Assembly (NCBI RefSeq): GCF_009915765.1
Contig: NZ_JAABLQ010000002.1
Span: forward strand, 62,001-126,000
Reading direction: 5' to 3'
Origin: Pannonibacter sp. XCT-53
GTDB lineage: Bacteria; Pseudomonadota; Alphaproteobacteria; Rhizobiales; Stappiaceae
DNA: 64,000 bases
The notes under the pieces were generated by a model that was not told the DNA's origin, searched no databases, and saw nothing but the letters and a program-made list of their open reading frames with translations. Shown in pieces: positions 17,983 to 26,977 of the stretch. The position numbers were made by a program, and so were the translations under genes. The first letter of the stretch is position 1, and each line of letters starts with the position of its first letter.

Positions 17983-19515
17983 ATGAATGGGGTTGGGACG
18001 TTGACACGACGCGTGCGGGCGCGGCTTCGGCCTGCCGCCGCGAGGGGCGGGCTGAGCCGCGCCGCAGCCGGGTTCGGCCCGCTGCTGGCCGTTGCCCCCG
18101 CCCTCGGACTGGGGCTGGCGCTGGGGCTTTGCGCACCGGCGCAGGCGCAGAGCTGGAGCGAGCGCAATCTCGACCGGCCACTGTCCTTCGACAGCCTGAG
18201 GGAGACCCTCAAGGCCGAGGCGGACAAGGGGCAGTCGGCCGATCTCGAGGCGTTGATTGCCGAGGGTCAGCGCCTGTTCGAGGCCCGCTTCATCACCGAG
18301 GAGGGCGCCGGCCGGCCGATGGCCACGCAGGCGATCGTGCCGACGCGGCGCAAGCGCCCCTCCGAGGTTGCCTTCAACCGGTTGCCCGGCCCCGATGCCA
18401 GCGCCTGTTCCGGCTGCCACAACCAGCCTGTCACCGGTGGGGCCGGGGATTTTGTCGCCAATGTCTTCGTCTCGGAAGGCTTCGAGAGTGCGGATTTCGA
18501 CACCACCGATCCGCAATTCTCCAATGAGCGGGGCACCAACATCCTGCACGGGTCCGGGCTGATCGAGCTGCTGGCCCGCGAGATGACGGTCGACCTTCAG
18601 GGGCAGCGCCGTGCGGCGCTGGCGGCCGCGCGCAAGTCTGGCCAGCCGGTGACCGTCGACCTGACGACGAAGGATGTCGGCTTCGGCAAGCTGACCGCCC
18701 ATCCCGACGGCACCCTTGACGTGACCGGGCTCGACGGCGTCGATGCGGATCTGGTGCTGCGTCCCTTCAGCCAGAAGGGCGTGTTTGCCAGCCTGCGCCA
18801 GTTCACGGTGAATGCGCTCAACGTGCATCACGGCATCCAGGCGACCGAGCGCTTCGGGCAGGACTGGACCGGCAGTGCCGACTTCGACATGGACGGCGTT
18901 GCCGACGAGATCGACGCCGGCCATGTCTCCGCGCTGGTCGCCTTCCAGGCGACCTTGCCTGCGCCCGGCCGCAGGACCGGGTTGCCGGCCGACTGGGCGG
19001 AGGCGGCCGCCGATGGCGAGAAGGCCTTTGCCGACATCGGCTGCGCCTTCTGTCACCGCCCCTCGCTGCCACTGGAGAGCCTGAGCTTTGCCGATCCCAG
19101 CCCGGTGGAAAACGCCGGCACGCTGCGGCCGGGCGATGTCTCCGACCCGCTCGTGCTGAACATGGCGGCGCTGCCCTGGGTTCAGGCGCTGCCGCGCGAC
19201 GAGCGGGGCCGCGTGCTGGTGCCGCTGTTCGGCGACCTCAAGCGCCACCGCATTTCCGATGCCCGCATCGACCGGCTCGGCAATGAACTGCAGGCGCAGC
19301 GCTTCGTCGCCCGCGACGTGTTCATCACGGCGGAGCTCTGGGGCGTCGGCAACACCGCGCCCTATGGTCATCGCGGGGATATCACCACGCTTGGCGAGGT
19401 GATCCTCGCCCATGGCGGCAGCGCCGCGTCGGCCCGGGACGCCTATGCCGCCCTGCCGGACGAGCGGCAACAGTCCATCATCGCTTTCCTGCGGACACTG
19501 GAGGTGCCGAAATGA
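17983..19515 (+). CDS. exported di-haem oxidoreductase (DHOR, DUF1111/COG3488 family)
   Basis: This 510-residue protein has a long basic N-region and a hydrophobic signal ending near residue 56 (AQAQS). Two c-type haem motifs are visible: CSGCH at 142-146 and CAFCH at 354-358. The region around the first (RLPGPDASACSGCHNQPVTGGAGD) and the FNRLPG lead-in are typical of the putative di-haem oxidoreductase/peroxidase family. Members act in the periplasm and their substrates are unknown. The gene is coupled (ATGA overlap) to a CRTAC1-like gene, so the two probably work together. A short gap of about 80 bp follows xylR, but the roles look unrelated. Confidence 0.88.
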   Translation: MNGVGTLTRRVRARLRPAAARGGLSRAAAGFGPLLAVAPALGLGLALGLCAPAQAQSWSERNLDRPLSFDSLRETLKAEADKGQSADLEALIAEGQRLFEARFITEEGAGRPMATQAIVPTRRKRPSEVAFNRLPGPDASACSGCHNQPVTGGAGDFVANVFVSEGFESADFDTTDPQFSNERGTNILHGSGLIELLAREMTVDLQGQRRAALAAARKSGQPVTVDLTTKDVGFGKLTAHPDGTLDVTGLDGVDADLVLRPFSQKGVFASLRQFTVNALNVHHGIQATERFGQDWTGSADFDMDGVADEIDAGHVSALVAFQATLPAPGRRTGLPADWAEAAADGEKAFADIGCAFCHRPSLPLESLSFADPSPVENAGTLRPGDVSDPLVLNMAALPWVQALPRDERGRVLVPLFGDLKRHRISDARIDRLGNELQAQRFVARDVFITAELWGVGNTAPYGHRGDITTLGEVILAHGGSAASARDAYAALPDERQQSIIAFLRTLEVPK

Positions 19516-21158
19516 CCCGTCGCCTCCTGCTTCTGCCGCTTGCGGCGATGACGCTTCTGCCCGGTGCCGGACTGGCCGGTGAACGGACCACCTCGCTGGC
19601 GCCGGTGCCGCATTTCGTCGAGGAGGCGGCATCCGCCGGCATCGACCACCGCTATGACGGGCCCTGGGAGTATTTCGTTGGCGGCGGTGTCGCCGTGTCC
19701 GACTGCAACGGCGACCGCCGGCCCGACCTGTTCCTGGCCGGAGGCAAGGGGCCGGCGGCGCTCTATGTCAACGACAGTCCGACCGGCGGGGCGCTGGTTT
19801 TCCGCAAGGCCGACACCGGACTGGGCGAGAAGGAGCTGGCGCGCGTCACCGGCGCCTATCCGCTCGACTATGACAATGACGGCCTGATGGACCTGGCCGT
19901 CCTGCGGGTCGGGGAGAACCTGCTCCTGCGCGGGCTCGGCGCCTGTCGCTTCGAGGTTGCCAACCGCCAGGTCGGTCTCGACGGCGGCAACGCCTGGACC
20001 ACCGCCTTTGCCGCCACCTGGGAGCCGGGGGCTGCCTATCCGACCCTGGCCTTCGGCAATTACGTTGACCGCTCCCAGCCCGGCGCCCCCTGGGGGACCT
20101 GCCACGACAACATGCTGCACCGGCCGGCTCCGGGCCTTAAGCCGGATTACAGCCAGCCGGAGCGGCTGTCGCCGGGCTACTGCAGCCTGTCGATGCTCTT
20201 CACCGACTGGAACCGTTCCGGCGAGCCGGCGCTGCGCATTTCCAACGACCGGCAGTACTACCGCGGCGGCGAGGAACAGCTCTGGGCCGTGCCTCCGGGC
20301 CGCCCGGCCCAAGCCTATCGCCGCGCCGACGGCTGGCGCAAGCTGACGATCTGGGGCATGGGCATCGCCAGCATCGACCTCAATGTCGACGGCCTGCCCG
20401 AATATGCGCTCACCAGCATGGGCGACACCAAGCTGCAGGTGCTGGAGCAGGAGGGGGACGATCTGGTCCCGGTCTATGCCGACATCGCCTTCGACAAGGG
20501 GGTGACGGCGCACCGGCCCTACACGGGCGAGGACCTGCGTCCCTCCACCGGCTGGCATTCCGAATTCCAGGACGTGAACAACGACACGCTCTGGGACCTC
20601 TACATCGCCAAGGGCAACGTGGAATCCATGCCGGATTTCGCTGCCTTCGACCCCGACAACCTGCTCCTCGGCCAGTGGGACGGCAAGTTCGTGGAGACGG
20701 GCGACGCCGCCGGCATCGCCTTGGCGCGGCGCGGGCGCGGGGCCGGCCTTGCGGATCTCAATGCCGATGGCCTGCTCGACCTCGTGGTCGTCAACCGGGG
20801 CGAGCCGGCCAGCCTCTTCCGCAATGTCGGCAAGGGCGATGCCGCCACGCCGCGCCCGCTCGGCAACTGGCTCGCCATCGAGCTGGTGCAGCCGGGCAAG
20901 CCGAACCGCAACGCGGTCGGAGCCAAGGTCAGCGTCCGCGTCGGCACCAGGTCAATCGAGCGCGATGTGCTTGTCGGTGGCGGCCATGCCTCCGGCCAGC
21001 TCGGCTTCCTGCACATCGGCCTCGGCGTCTCCGAACGCGCCCAGGTCCGCGTGCGCTGGCCGGACGGCGAATGGAGCCATTCCTACCGCGTCTTCGCCAA
21101 CAACCATGTCGTCATCGAGCGCGGCGCGGAGGCCGCGAAGCTCTGGTTCCCGGAGTAG
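19512..21158 (+). CDS. CRTAC1/VCBS-repeat exported protein with C-terminal ASPIC/UnbV domain
   Basis: This 548-residue protein has a signal peptide of about 22 residues (LAG-E). It carries repeated beta-propeller blades with calcium-loop motifs: DCNGDRRPDLFLAGG, DYDNDGLMDLAVLR, DLNVDGLPEYAL, DVNNDTLWDLYIAKG and DLNADGLLDLVVVN. The last ~100 residues (NWLAIELVQPGKPNRNAVGAKV, key NWLAIEL and NAVGAKV) form the ASPIC/UnbV domain of CRTAC1 proteins. Such proteins are secreted and their function is unknown in bacteria. The four-base overlap with the di-haem protein gene suggests a two-protein periplasmic system in which this propeller is a scaffold or partner. Confidence 0.88.
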   Translation: MTRRLLLLPLAAMTLLPGAGLAGERTTSLAPVPHFVEEAASAGIDHRYDGPWEYFVGGGVAVSDCNGDRRPDLFLAGGKGPAALYVNDSPTGGALVFRKADTGLGEKELARVTGAYPLDYDNDGLMDLAVLRVGENLLLRGLGACRFEVANRQVGLDGGNAWTTAFAATWEPGAAYPTLAFGNYVDRSQPGAPWGTCHDNMLHRPAPGLKPDYSQPERLSPGYCSLSMLFTDWNRSGEPALRISNDRQYYRGGEEQLWAVPPGRPAQAYRRADGWRKLTIWGMGIASIDLNVDGLPEYALTSMGDTKLQVLEQEGDDLVPVYADIAFDKGVTAHRPYTGEDLRPSTGWHSEFQDVNNDTLWDLYIAKGNVESMPDFAAFDPDNLLLGQWDGKFVETGDAAGIALARRGRGAGLADLNADGLLDLVVVNRGEPASLFRNVGKGDAATPRPLGNWLAIELVQPGKPNRNAVGAKVSVRVGTRSIERDVLVGGGHASGQLGFLHIGLGVSERAQVRVRWPDGEWSHSYRVFANNHVVIERGAEAAKLWFPE

Positions 21159-21203
21159 GGCCGGGCCACCGGTCCGGCCAGCCGGACCCCAGGACGTGAC
21201 GCA

Positions 21204-21268
21204 ACGGGCGGTGGCCCGGTCGGACCGGAGCGCGGACGCGTGGCCTGGCCGGCCGGGCCACCGCCCGT
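21204..21268 (+). terminator. long inverted repeat after the cytochrome-CRTAC1 pair
   Basis: ACGGGCGGTGGCCCGG (21204-21219) is perfectly complementary to CCGGGCCACCGCCCGT (21253-21268), and the stem can extend with a G-U pair. The loop is 33 bases. It begins 45 bp after the stop codon and probably ends the transcript, though no long U-tract follows. Confidence 0.55.
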
Positions 21269-21357
21269 CTGTCATCCGTCCCTTGAGGAAATTCAGGGTC
21301 TTAGCGCAAAAGAAATCCTGACTATCTCTTTCATGTAATTATCCTTTCGAAAAATAT

Positions 21358-21373
21358 TTGACTGTTTGGACAA
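21358..21373 (+). promoter_or_regulatory. RutR-like operator upstream of preT
   Basis: TTGACTGTTTGGACAA matches the RutR consensus TTGACCA-N2-TGGTCAA at 11 of 14 positions and keeps the TTGAC and TGG cores and the final CAA. It lies 85 bp upstream of preT, a pyrimidine-degradation gene, which is the right biological context. The rest of the 300-bp gap is AT-richer promoter-like sequence. Confidence 0.6.
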
Positions 21374-21458
21374 ATTTTCCTTCAATGCTGACCGGAAAGC
21401 CTGTTCGGGACAAGAAACGGGCACCAGACATAGGTCGCCACCTTCCGGAGATCCTTTC

Positions 21459-22817
21459 ATGACTCAGACCAAGCCAGGTCCTGACATTGCCCCCGCGCGT
21501 CTGTCGCTGGACCAGTACGCCAAGAACTTCTGTGATCTTCACCCGCGGCTCGATCCGCATGAGGCGAGGGTCGAGTCGGACCGCTGCTACTTCTGCTATG
21601 ACGCGCCCTGCGTGAAGGCCTGCCCGACCAGCATCGACATCCCGCTGTTCATCCGCCAGATCTCCACCGGCAACACCACGGGTGCGGCACGGACGATCTT
21701 CGACCAGAACATCCTCGGTGGCATGTGCGCCCGCGTCTGCCCGACCGAGACGCTGTGCGAACAGGCCTGCGTGCGCAACGATGCGGAGGAGCAGCCGGTG
21801 CGCATCGGCGAGCTGCAGCGCTTCGCCACCGACCATTACATGGACACCCATGACACGACGCCCTTCACCCGCGCCGCGCCGACGCTGCGCCGGATCGCCG
21901 TTGTCGGGGCCGGGCCGGCGGGTCTCTCCTGCGCCCACCGTCTGGCCGTCCACGGCCATGACGTCGTGCTCTACGACGCCCGTCCGAAGGCCGGCGGCCT
22001 GAACGAGTACGGCATTGCGGCCTACAAGTCGGTGGACGACTTTGCCGCCCGGGAAGTGCGCTTCATCCTGTCCATCGGCGGCATCTCGGTCGTCAACGGC
22101 AAAACCCTCGGCGAGGACCTGTCGCTGCATCAGCTGCAGCAGGAATATGACGCGGTGTTCCTGGCCATCGGCCTTGCCGGTGTGAACGGGCTGTCCGTTC
22201 CCGGTGAAGATCTGTCGGGCGTCGTCGATGCCGTCAGCTACATTGCCGACCTGCGTCAGGCCAGCGACCTGTCGGCGCTGCCGGTCGGCCGCCGTGTCGT
22301 CGTCATCGGCGGCGGCATGACGGCAATCGACATCGCCGTGCAGAGCAAGCGGCTTGGTGCGGACGAGGTGACCATCGCCTATCGCCGCGGCCAGGAGCAC
22401 ATGAACGCCAGCGATTACGAGCAGGATCTGGCCAAGACCAACGGCGTGCGCATCCTGCACTGGGTCGCGCCGAAGGAAATCCTCGGGGCCGATGGCAAGG
22501 TGACGGGCATCGCGCTTGAGCGCACGCGCCTCGACCCGGCCGGCAAGCTCGTCTCCACCGGCGAAACGGTCACGCTGGCCGCCGACATGGTGTTCAAGGC
22601 CGTCGGCCAGAAACTCGATCCCTCCGGCCTGAACGGGTCGGCGGCAGGGCTGACCCTCGACAAGGGTCGCATCGTGGTGGACGCGGACCGCGCCACCTCG
22701 CTGGCCCGGGTCTGGGCCGGCGGCGACTGCGTCGCCGGCGGTCAGGACCTGACGGTTGCCGCCGTCGAGGACGGCAAGATCGCCGCCGAAGCCATTCACC
22801 GGGCGCTCAGCGCCTGA
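21459..22817 (+). CDS. preT: NAD-dependent dihydropyrimidine dehydrogenase, flavin/NADH subunit
   Basis: This 452-residue subunit passes electrons from NADH (FAD domain) through Fe-S clusters to PreA, which reduces uracil/thymine to dihydropyrimidines. The N-terminal cluster-binding cysteines are at 43, 46, 51, 55 and 90, 94, 100, 104. The FAD fold VVGAGPAGLSCAHRLA begins near residue 148, and a second nucleotide fold VVIGGGMTAIDIAVQ serves NADH. The C-terminal GGDCVAGGQDLTVAAVEDGK is the FAD-closing motif of the GltD-like family (key GGDCVAGG). The ATG has CCGGAG upstream, the same ribosome-site sequence as preA. The frame open further upstream runs through the RutR-like box and is not used. 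Confidence 0.95.
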   Translation: MTQTKPGPDIAPARLSLDQYAKNFCDLHPRLDPHEARVESDRCYFCYDAPCVKACPTSIDIPLFIRQISTGNTTGAARTIFDQNILGGMCARVCPTETLCEQACVRNDAEEQPVRIGELQRFATDHYMDTHDTTPFTRAAPTLRRIAVVGAGPAGLSCAHRLAVHGHDVVLYDARPKAGGLNEYGIAAYKSVDDFAAREVRFILSIGGISVVNGKTLGEDLSLHQLQQEYDAVFLAIGLAGVNGLSVPGEDLSGVVDAVSYIADLRQASDLSALPVGRRVVVIGGGMTAIDIAVQSKRLGADEVTIAYRRGQEHMNASDYEQDLAKTNGVRILHWVAPKEILGADGKVTGIALERTRLDPAGKLVSTGETVTLAADMVFKAVGQKLDPSGLNGSAAGLTLDKGRIVVDADRATSLARVWAGGDCVAGGQDLTVAAVEDGKIAAEAIHRALSA

Positions 22818-22848
22818 GCCGCAGCCGTTTTTTTCCGGAGATCCCACC

Positions 22849-24159
22849 ATGGTTGATCTGAGATCAGATTTCGTCGGCATCAAGTCCCCGAACCCGTTCT
22901 GGCTGGCTTCGGCCCCGCCGACCGACAAGGAATACAACGTCGTCCGCGCCTACAAGGCGGGCTGGGGCGGCGTCGTCTGGAAGACCCTCGGCGAGGACCC
23001 GAACGTGGTCAACGTCAACGGCCCGCGCTACGGCGCGATCCACGGCAAGGACCGCCAGCTCATCGGCCTCAACAACATCGAGCTGATCACCGACCGGCCG
23101 CTCGAGGTGAACCTGCAGGAAATCAAGCGGGTCAAGCGCGACTGGAAGGACCGCGCGCTGATCGTCTCGCTCATGGTGCCCTGCGAGGAGGCGAGCTGGG
23201 CGGCGATCCTGAAGCGCGTCGAGGAGACGGAAGCCGATGGCGTCGAGCTGAACTTCGGCTGCCCGCACGGCATGAGCGAGCGTGGCATGGGCTCTGCCGT
23301 CGGCCAGGTGCCGGAATACATCGAGATGGTCACGCGCTGGGTGAAGAAGCACACCCGCATGCCGGTGATCGTGAAGCTGACCCCCAACATCACCGACGTG
23401 CGCAAGCCGGCCCAGGCAGCCAAGCGCGGCGGTGCGGATGCGGTGTCGCTGATCAACACCATCAACTCCATCGTCGGCGTTGATCTCGACCGCATGGCAC
23501 CGACCCCCACCATCGACGGCAAGGGGTCGCATGGCGGCTACTGCGGTCCTGCGGTGAAGCCGATCGCCCTCAACATGGTGGCCGAGATCGCCCGTGATCC
23601 GGAGACCCGCGGCCTGCCGATCTCCGGCATCGGCGGGGTGACGACCTGGCGGGATGCGGCCGAGTTCATCGCCCTTGGCGCCGGCAACGTCCAGGTCTGC
23701 ACGGCTGCCATGACCTACGGCTTCAAGATCGTCGAGGAGATGATCGAGGGCCTGAAGGACTGGATGGGGGAGGCCGGCTACGAGCGCATTTCCGATTTCT
23801 CGGGCATGGCCGTGCCGAATGTCACCGACTGGCAGTACCTGAACCTGAACTACATCGCCAAGGCGAAGATCGACCAGGATCTCTGCATCAAGTGCGGCCG
23901 TTGCCACATCGCCTGCGAGGACACCTCGCACCAGGCCATCACCAATCTGGTGGACGGCGTGCGCAAGTTCGAGGTCATCGACGAGGAATGCGTCGGCTGC
24001 AACCTCTGCGTCTCGGTCTGCCCGGTCGAGAACTGCATCACCATGGAGCAGATGCCGGCCGGCAGCGTCGATCCGCGCACCGGCAAGACCGTCGAGCCCG
24101 ACTACGCCAACTGGACGACCCATCCGAACAATCCGCGTGCCCTGCAGGCGGCGGAGTAA
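22849..24159 (+). CDS. preA: NAD-dependent dihydropyrimidine dehydrogenase, catalytic subunit
   Basis: A 436-residue FMN enzyme (EC 1.3.1.1 with PreT). The DHOD-like barrel holds the substrate motif NFGCPHGMSERGMGS with the catalytic Cys at residue 138; mammalian enzymes have NLSC here. KLTPNITDV and NTINS are also present. Two 4Fe-4S motifs follow: CIKCGRCHIAC from about residue 346 and CVGCNLCVSVCPVENC from about 382. It lies 31 bp after preT with a copied CCGGAGATC ribosome region. Dihydropyrimidinase and beta-ureidopropionase, the next steps of the reductive pathway, are not in the window. Confidence 0.96.
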   Translation: MVDLRSDFVGIKSPNPFWLASAPPTDKEYNVVRAYKAGWGGVVWKTLGEDPNVVNVNGPRYGAIHGKDRQLIGLNNIELITDRPLEVNLQEIKRVKRDWKDRALIVSLMVPCEEASWAAILKRVEETEADGVELNFGCPHGMSERGMGSAVGQVPEYIEMVTRWVKKHTRMPVIVKLTPNITDVRKPAQAAKRGGADAVSLINTINSIVGVDLDRMAPTPTIDGKGSHGGYCGPAVKPIALNMVAEIARDPETRGLPISGIGGVTTWRDAAEFIALGAGNVQVCTAAMTYGFKIVEEMIEGLKDWMGEAGYERISDFSGMAVPNVTDWQYLNLNYIAKAKIDQDLCIKCGRCHIACEDTSHQAITNLVDGVRKFEVIDEECVGCNLCVSVCPVENCITMEQMPAGSVDPRTGKTVEPDYANWTTHPNNPRALQAAE

Positions 24160-24184
24160 GCGGGTCGGCCAGACCGTGGACCAC

Positions 24185-24215
24185 GAAGGGCGCACCGCGT
24201 GTCGGTGCGTCCTTC
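24185..24215 (+). terminator. hairpin after preA (left copy)
   Basis: GAAGGGCGCACCG pairs with CGGTGCGTCCTTC across a 5-base loop (one G-U pair). It directly abuts the left end of repeat copy A. A 22-bp core (24188-24209) recurs exactly on the other side of the element at 24469-24490. This copy lacks a U-tract. Confidence 0.7.
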
Positions 24216-24467
24216 AGACTGCTGACAAATTTCGGAATTTCGTCAGTTTGCCGTCATTCCGGACAAGGTGAGCGTTCAGCGAACCGCAGATCCGGAATCC
24301 AGCATGTCTGTGCGAGCGCAGGCGAGCCCAAAAACACGTCACCTCGATACGACTTGAGACCGACAGGTGTGTCGCGCTTCGCGCGGCTGATATCTGGATC
24401 CCGGCTCGGCGCTTCGCTGACGCTCAGCTGGGCCGGGATGACTTTGAGTAAGTTTGTCAGCCGTCTG
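24215..24467 (-). repeat. MITE-like mosaic element, copy A (inverted orientation)
   Basis: This 253-bp non-coding element has ends CAGACTGCTGACAAA and TTTGTCAGCCGTCTG, inverted repeats matching at 14 of 15 positions. Inside are two palindromic halves, one with ATTCCGGA...TCCGGAAT and one with ATCCCGGC...GCCGGGAT, plus a GCGCTTCGCGCG hairpin. Its reverse complement aligns along its whole length with copies B and C. No transposase is encoded. The family resembles rhizobial intergenic mosaic elements. Flanking hairpins are duplicated. Confidence 0.85.
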
Positions 24468-24500
24468 AGGGCGCACCGCGTGTCGGTGCGCCCTTTTCCT
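24468..24500 (+). terminator. hairpin after preA (right copy, with U-tract)
   Basis: AGGGCGCACCG and CGGTGCGCCCT form a perfect 11-bp stem with loop CGTGT, followed by TTTCCTTT. This looks like the original preTA terminator. The left copy at 24185 shares 22 identical bases with it. Confidence 0.8.
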
Positions 24501-24518
24501 TTGTGCTCACACGGCATG

Positions 24519-24578
24519 TTCCATCCCGAGCCGTCAGTCCGGACAAGGTGAGCGAAGCGAACCGCCGAACCGCGATGA
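24519..24578 (-). repeat. degenerate fragment related to the mosaic element
   Basis: GTCCGGACAAGGTGAGCG (about 24537-24554) and the following AAGCGAACCGC match the ATTCCGGACAAGGTGAGCG end region of copies A-C. The rest has decayed. It probably marks an older insertion next to copy A. The remaining ~70 bp up to the next gene show nothing recognisable. Confidence 0.5.
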
Positions 24579-24646
24579 TGCCGCTGGCTGCACATTCTCA
24601 AGCGCGACAGACGCCCCGCGTCGGCAGGGTCCCGTTTCTGCGCCAG

Positions 24647-26977
24647 TCAGCCTGCCAGCGCGTCGCCCGGGGCACCTCCCGGGGCGCGTCCCGGGGCGCC
24701 TGCCGAAACCTCGGGCCCGGCCTCCTGTCTGGACACCAGCCGGACGAAGCCTTCGCTTGCCAGGTCGAGCACCGGTTTCGGCCGGCTGAACAGGTAGCCC
24801 TGCAACATCTGGCAGCCGCTGTTCACCAGCATCGCCTTCTGGTCTTCGGTCTCCACGCCCTCCGCCACGACGGTCATGTCGAGGGTCCGGGCGAGACCGA
24901 CGAGCGATCCGATGATGGCCTGCGCCTTCGGATCGGTGTCGAGACGGCCGACGAAGCTGCGGTCGATCTTGAGCGTCTGGAAGCGGTGGTGATGCAACGA
25001 GCTCAGGCTGGAATAGCCGGTGCCGAAATCGTCGATCGCCAGGCTGACGCCCAGGGCCGAGAGCCGGCTGATGACCGCATCGATGCTGTCTGAGCGTTCC
25101 ATCATCACCGTCTCGGTGATTTCCAGCATGAGGCGGGACGGTGCGAGGCCGGTTTCGGCCAGCAGGCTTTCCACCTCCTGCGGCAAGGTGCCGGAGCTGA
25201 CCTGCGTGGCGCAGACATTGACCGAGACACCGATGCCGTCCCAGCCGCAGGCGTCGTGCACGGCCCGCTGCAGCACCCAGCTGCCGATCGGGTCGATCAG
25301 TCCGGTTTCTTCCGCCACGTCGAGAAAGGCCCCGGGGGCCAGCAACCCGCGCTCCGGGTGGTGCCAGCGCAGCAGCGCCTCCAGATGACAGACCTGCCCG
25401 GTCCGCGCGTCAATGATCGGCTGGTAGAACAGGTCGAACTCGTCGCGCTCCAGCGCCTGGCGGAGACCATCGCGCAGCCGTCGCCGTTCGCGGATCGCCT
25501 CGTCCATGGCCGTGTCGAACAGCTTGTAGCGGCTGCGGCCGTCGGACCGGCTGCGCTGCAGGGCAACATCGGCGGCGCGCAGCAGCGAGGGCATCCGGGT
25601 GCCGTGCTCGGGGCGCAGGGCCACGCCGAGCGAGCAGGAGACCTCGATGGCGTGATCCTCCAGCATGGCCTGGCGGTTCAGCGCCCGCGCAAGCGTGTCC
25701 ACGTCGCGCATCAGCGCGGCCGGCGTTTCGCGCCGGCACAGGATCAGCACGATCTCGTCGCCGCCCATCCGGCCGATCACGTCGCAGGAGCGGCAATGGG
25801 TCTGCAGCACGCTGACCACATGCTGGATCAGCCGGTCGCCGACCACGTGGCCGAAGGCGTCGTTGATCTGCGACAGGCCGTCGATGTCGAGATAGAGAAC
25901 GCCGAGCGTCCCGGTCTCCGCTGCCGGCCGGTCGAGCAGGTCGTCCGCAGCCGCCAGGAAGAAGTCACGCCGCAGCAGGCCGGTCAGTCCGTCGTGCCGG
26001 GCTGCTTCGATGAAGTCGCGCTTGCGCCGCTCCAGCTCCTGCTGGGCCGCGGTGTTGCGCCGGAGGATCATCAGCGAGATCAGCAGGATGACAAAGAGGG
26101 CAATCGCCAGGACAGGCGCCGACGTCAGGATGATGTGCGAGGCCCGCGCCATCGGATCCCAGGTCAGATAGGCGAGGGCCACCCCGTCGCTGTCACGGAT
26201 CGGCGTCCCGTTCATGCCACGCGGGATCGTCGTGTCGAGAAACAGGCTGCTCAGCGACAGGGATGCCAGCATGTCGGCAAGCGCCTGCGCGTCGATCTGC
26301 TTCACCGCCAGCAGCACCATCGGCAGGTCCCGGCGCATCGGGATCCCGCCCGGATCGGGGAAGATCGCCATGGCCGTGACGATCGCCACCCGGTCGCCGG
26401 TCATCACCTCGGTGACGCCGGAGACATCTGCCACGCTGCCGGTGAAATAGGTGTCGCCATTGCGCGCCGTGACGAGGCCATCCACGTAGCGCTCGCGGAT
26501 CGAGGTGATCATGCGGACCACCTGCGGCGTCAGGATCGCGGGCAGGTCGAGGTCGCTGGCTGCCGTCTCGGGACGGAACGAAAAGGCCGGCTCGAGCGCC
26601 CGGTCGAGGATCACGACGAAATCGTAGCCCTCGCGGATCGCCAGGCCACGGCCGAAGCGCGAGCGGACCCATTCGGCCGAGAAGGCCATGTCCGTGTTCA
26701 CATAGGCTGCATTCGAGGCGGCATAGCGCGCGATCTGCGTGAGCAGGGCCGTCTTGTGGTTCTCGTAGGCCCGTTCGACCGAGCCGACCTCGCGCGCTGC
26801 CGATTCGCGCTCGTAGATCAGGATGGCGGAGAGAACGAAGACGAAGGCGGCGACGATGGCCACGAACATGCCGACGAGCAGGGCAACAAAGGAGACGTTG
26901 CCCAGCCGCGCTGGCCTGAGGTCCAGGGCCCCGGTCCCGGCCGAGCGCCGGGCATTCGTCTCACTTGTCACTCTCAT
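24647..26977 (-). CDS. CHASE4-GGDEF-EAL membrane c-di-GMP signalling protein
   Basis: This 776-residue protein has an N-terminal helix (28-55), a periplasmic CHASE4-type sensor (about 75-230, with HKTALLTQIARYAASNAAYV, key residues H74-K75 and Y92), a second helix (285-306), a GGDEF domain and an EAL domain. The cyclase motif is GGDEI at 405-409, with an RSCD inhibitory I-site at 396-399. The EAL half has EALLRW at 533, EITET, DDFGTGYSS and LKIDRSF, so the phosphodiesterase site looks intact. The tail ends with short GAPG repeats. It may both make and destroy c-di-GMP; which activity dominates cannot be read from sequence. A PilZ effector lies about 22 kb away. Confidence 0.93.
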   Translation of the reverse strand: MRVTSETNARRSAGTGALDLRPARLGNVSFVALLVGMFVAIVAAFVFVLSAILIYERESAAREVGSVERAYENHKTALLTQIARYAASNAAYVNTDMAFSAEWVRSRFGRGLAIREGYDFVVILDRALEPAFSFRPETAASDLDLPAILTPQVVRMITSIRERYVDGLVTARNGDTYFTGSVADVSGVTEVMTGDRVAIVTAMAIFPDPGGIPMRRDLPMVLLAVKQIDAQALADMLASLSLSSLFLDTTIPRGMNGTPIRDSDGVALAYLTWDPMARASHIILTSAPVLAIALFVILLISLMILRRNTAAQQELERRKRDFIEAARHDGLTGLLRRDFFLAAADDLLDRPAAETGTLGVLYLDIDGLSQINDAFGHVVGDRLIQHVVSVLQTHCRSCDVIGRMGGDEIVLILCRRETPAALMRDVDTLARALNRQAMLEDHAIEVSCSLGVALRPEHGTRMPSLLRAADVALQRSRSDGRSRYKLFDTAMDEAIRERRRLRDGLRQALERDEFDLFYQPIIDARTGQVCHLEALLRWHHPERGLLAPGAFLDVAEETGLIDPIGSWVLQRAVHDACGWDGIGVSVNVCATQVSSGTLPQEVESLLAETGLAPSRLMLEITETVMMERSDSIDAVISRLSALGVSLAIDDFGTGYSSLSSLHHHRFQTLKIDRSFVGRLDTDPKAQAIIGSLVGLARTLDMTVVAEGVETEDQKAMLVNSGCQMLQGYLFSRPKPVLDLASEGFVRLVSRQEAGPEVSAGAPGRAPGGAPGDALAG

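Noticed and set aside
24254..24601. Small open frames within the mosaic repeats (also near 33321-33527 and 52207 onward)
   Set aside because: They translate the non-coding element and recur with each copy; palindromes explain the conservation, not protein.
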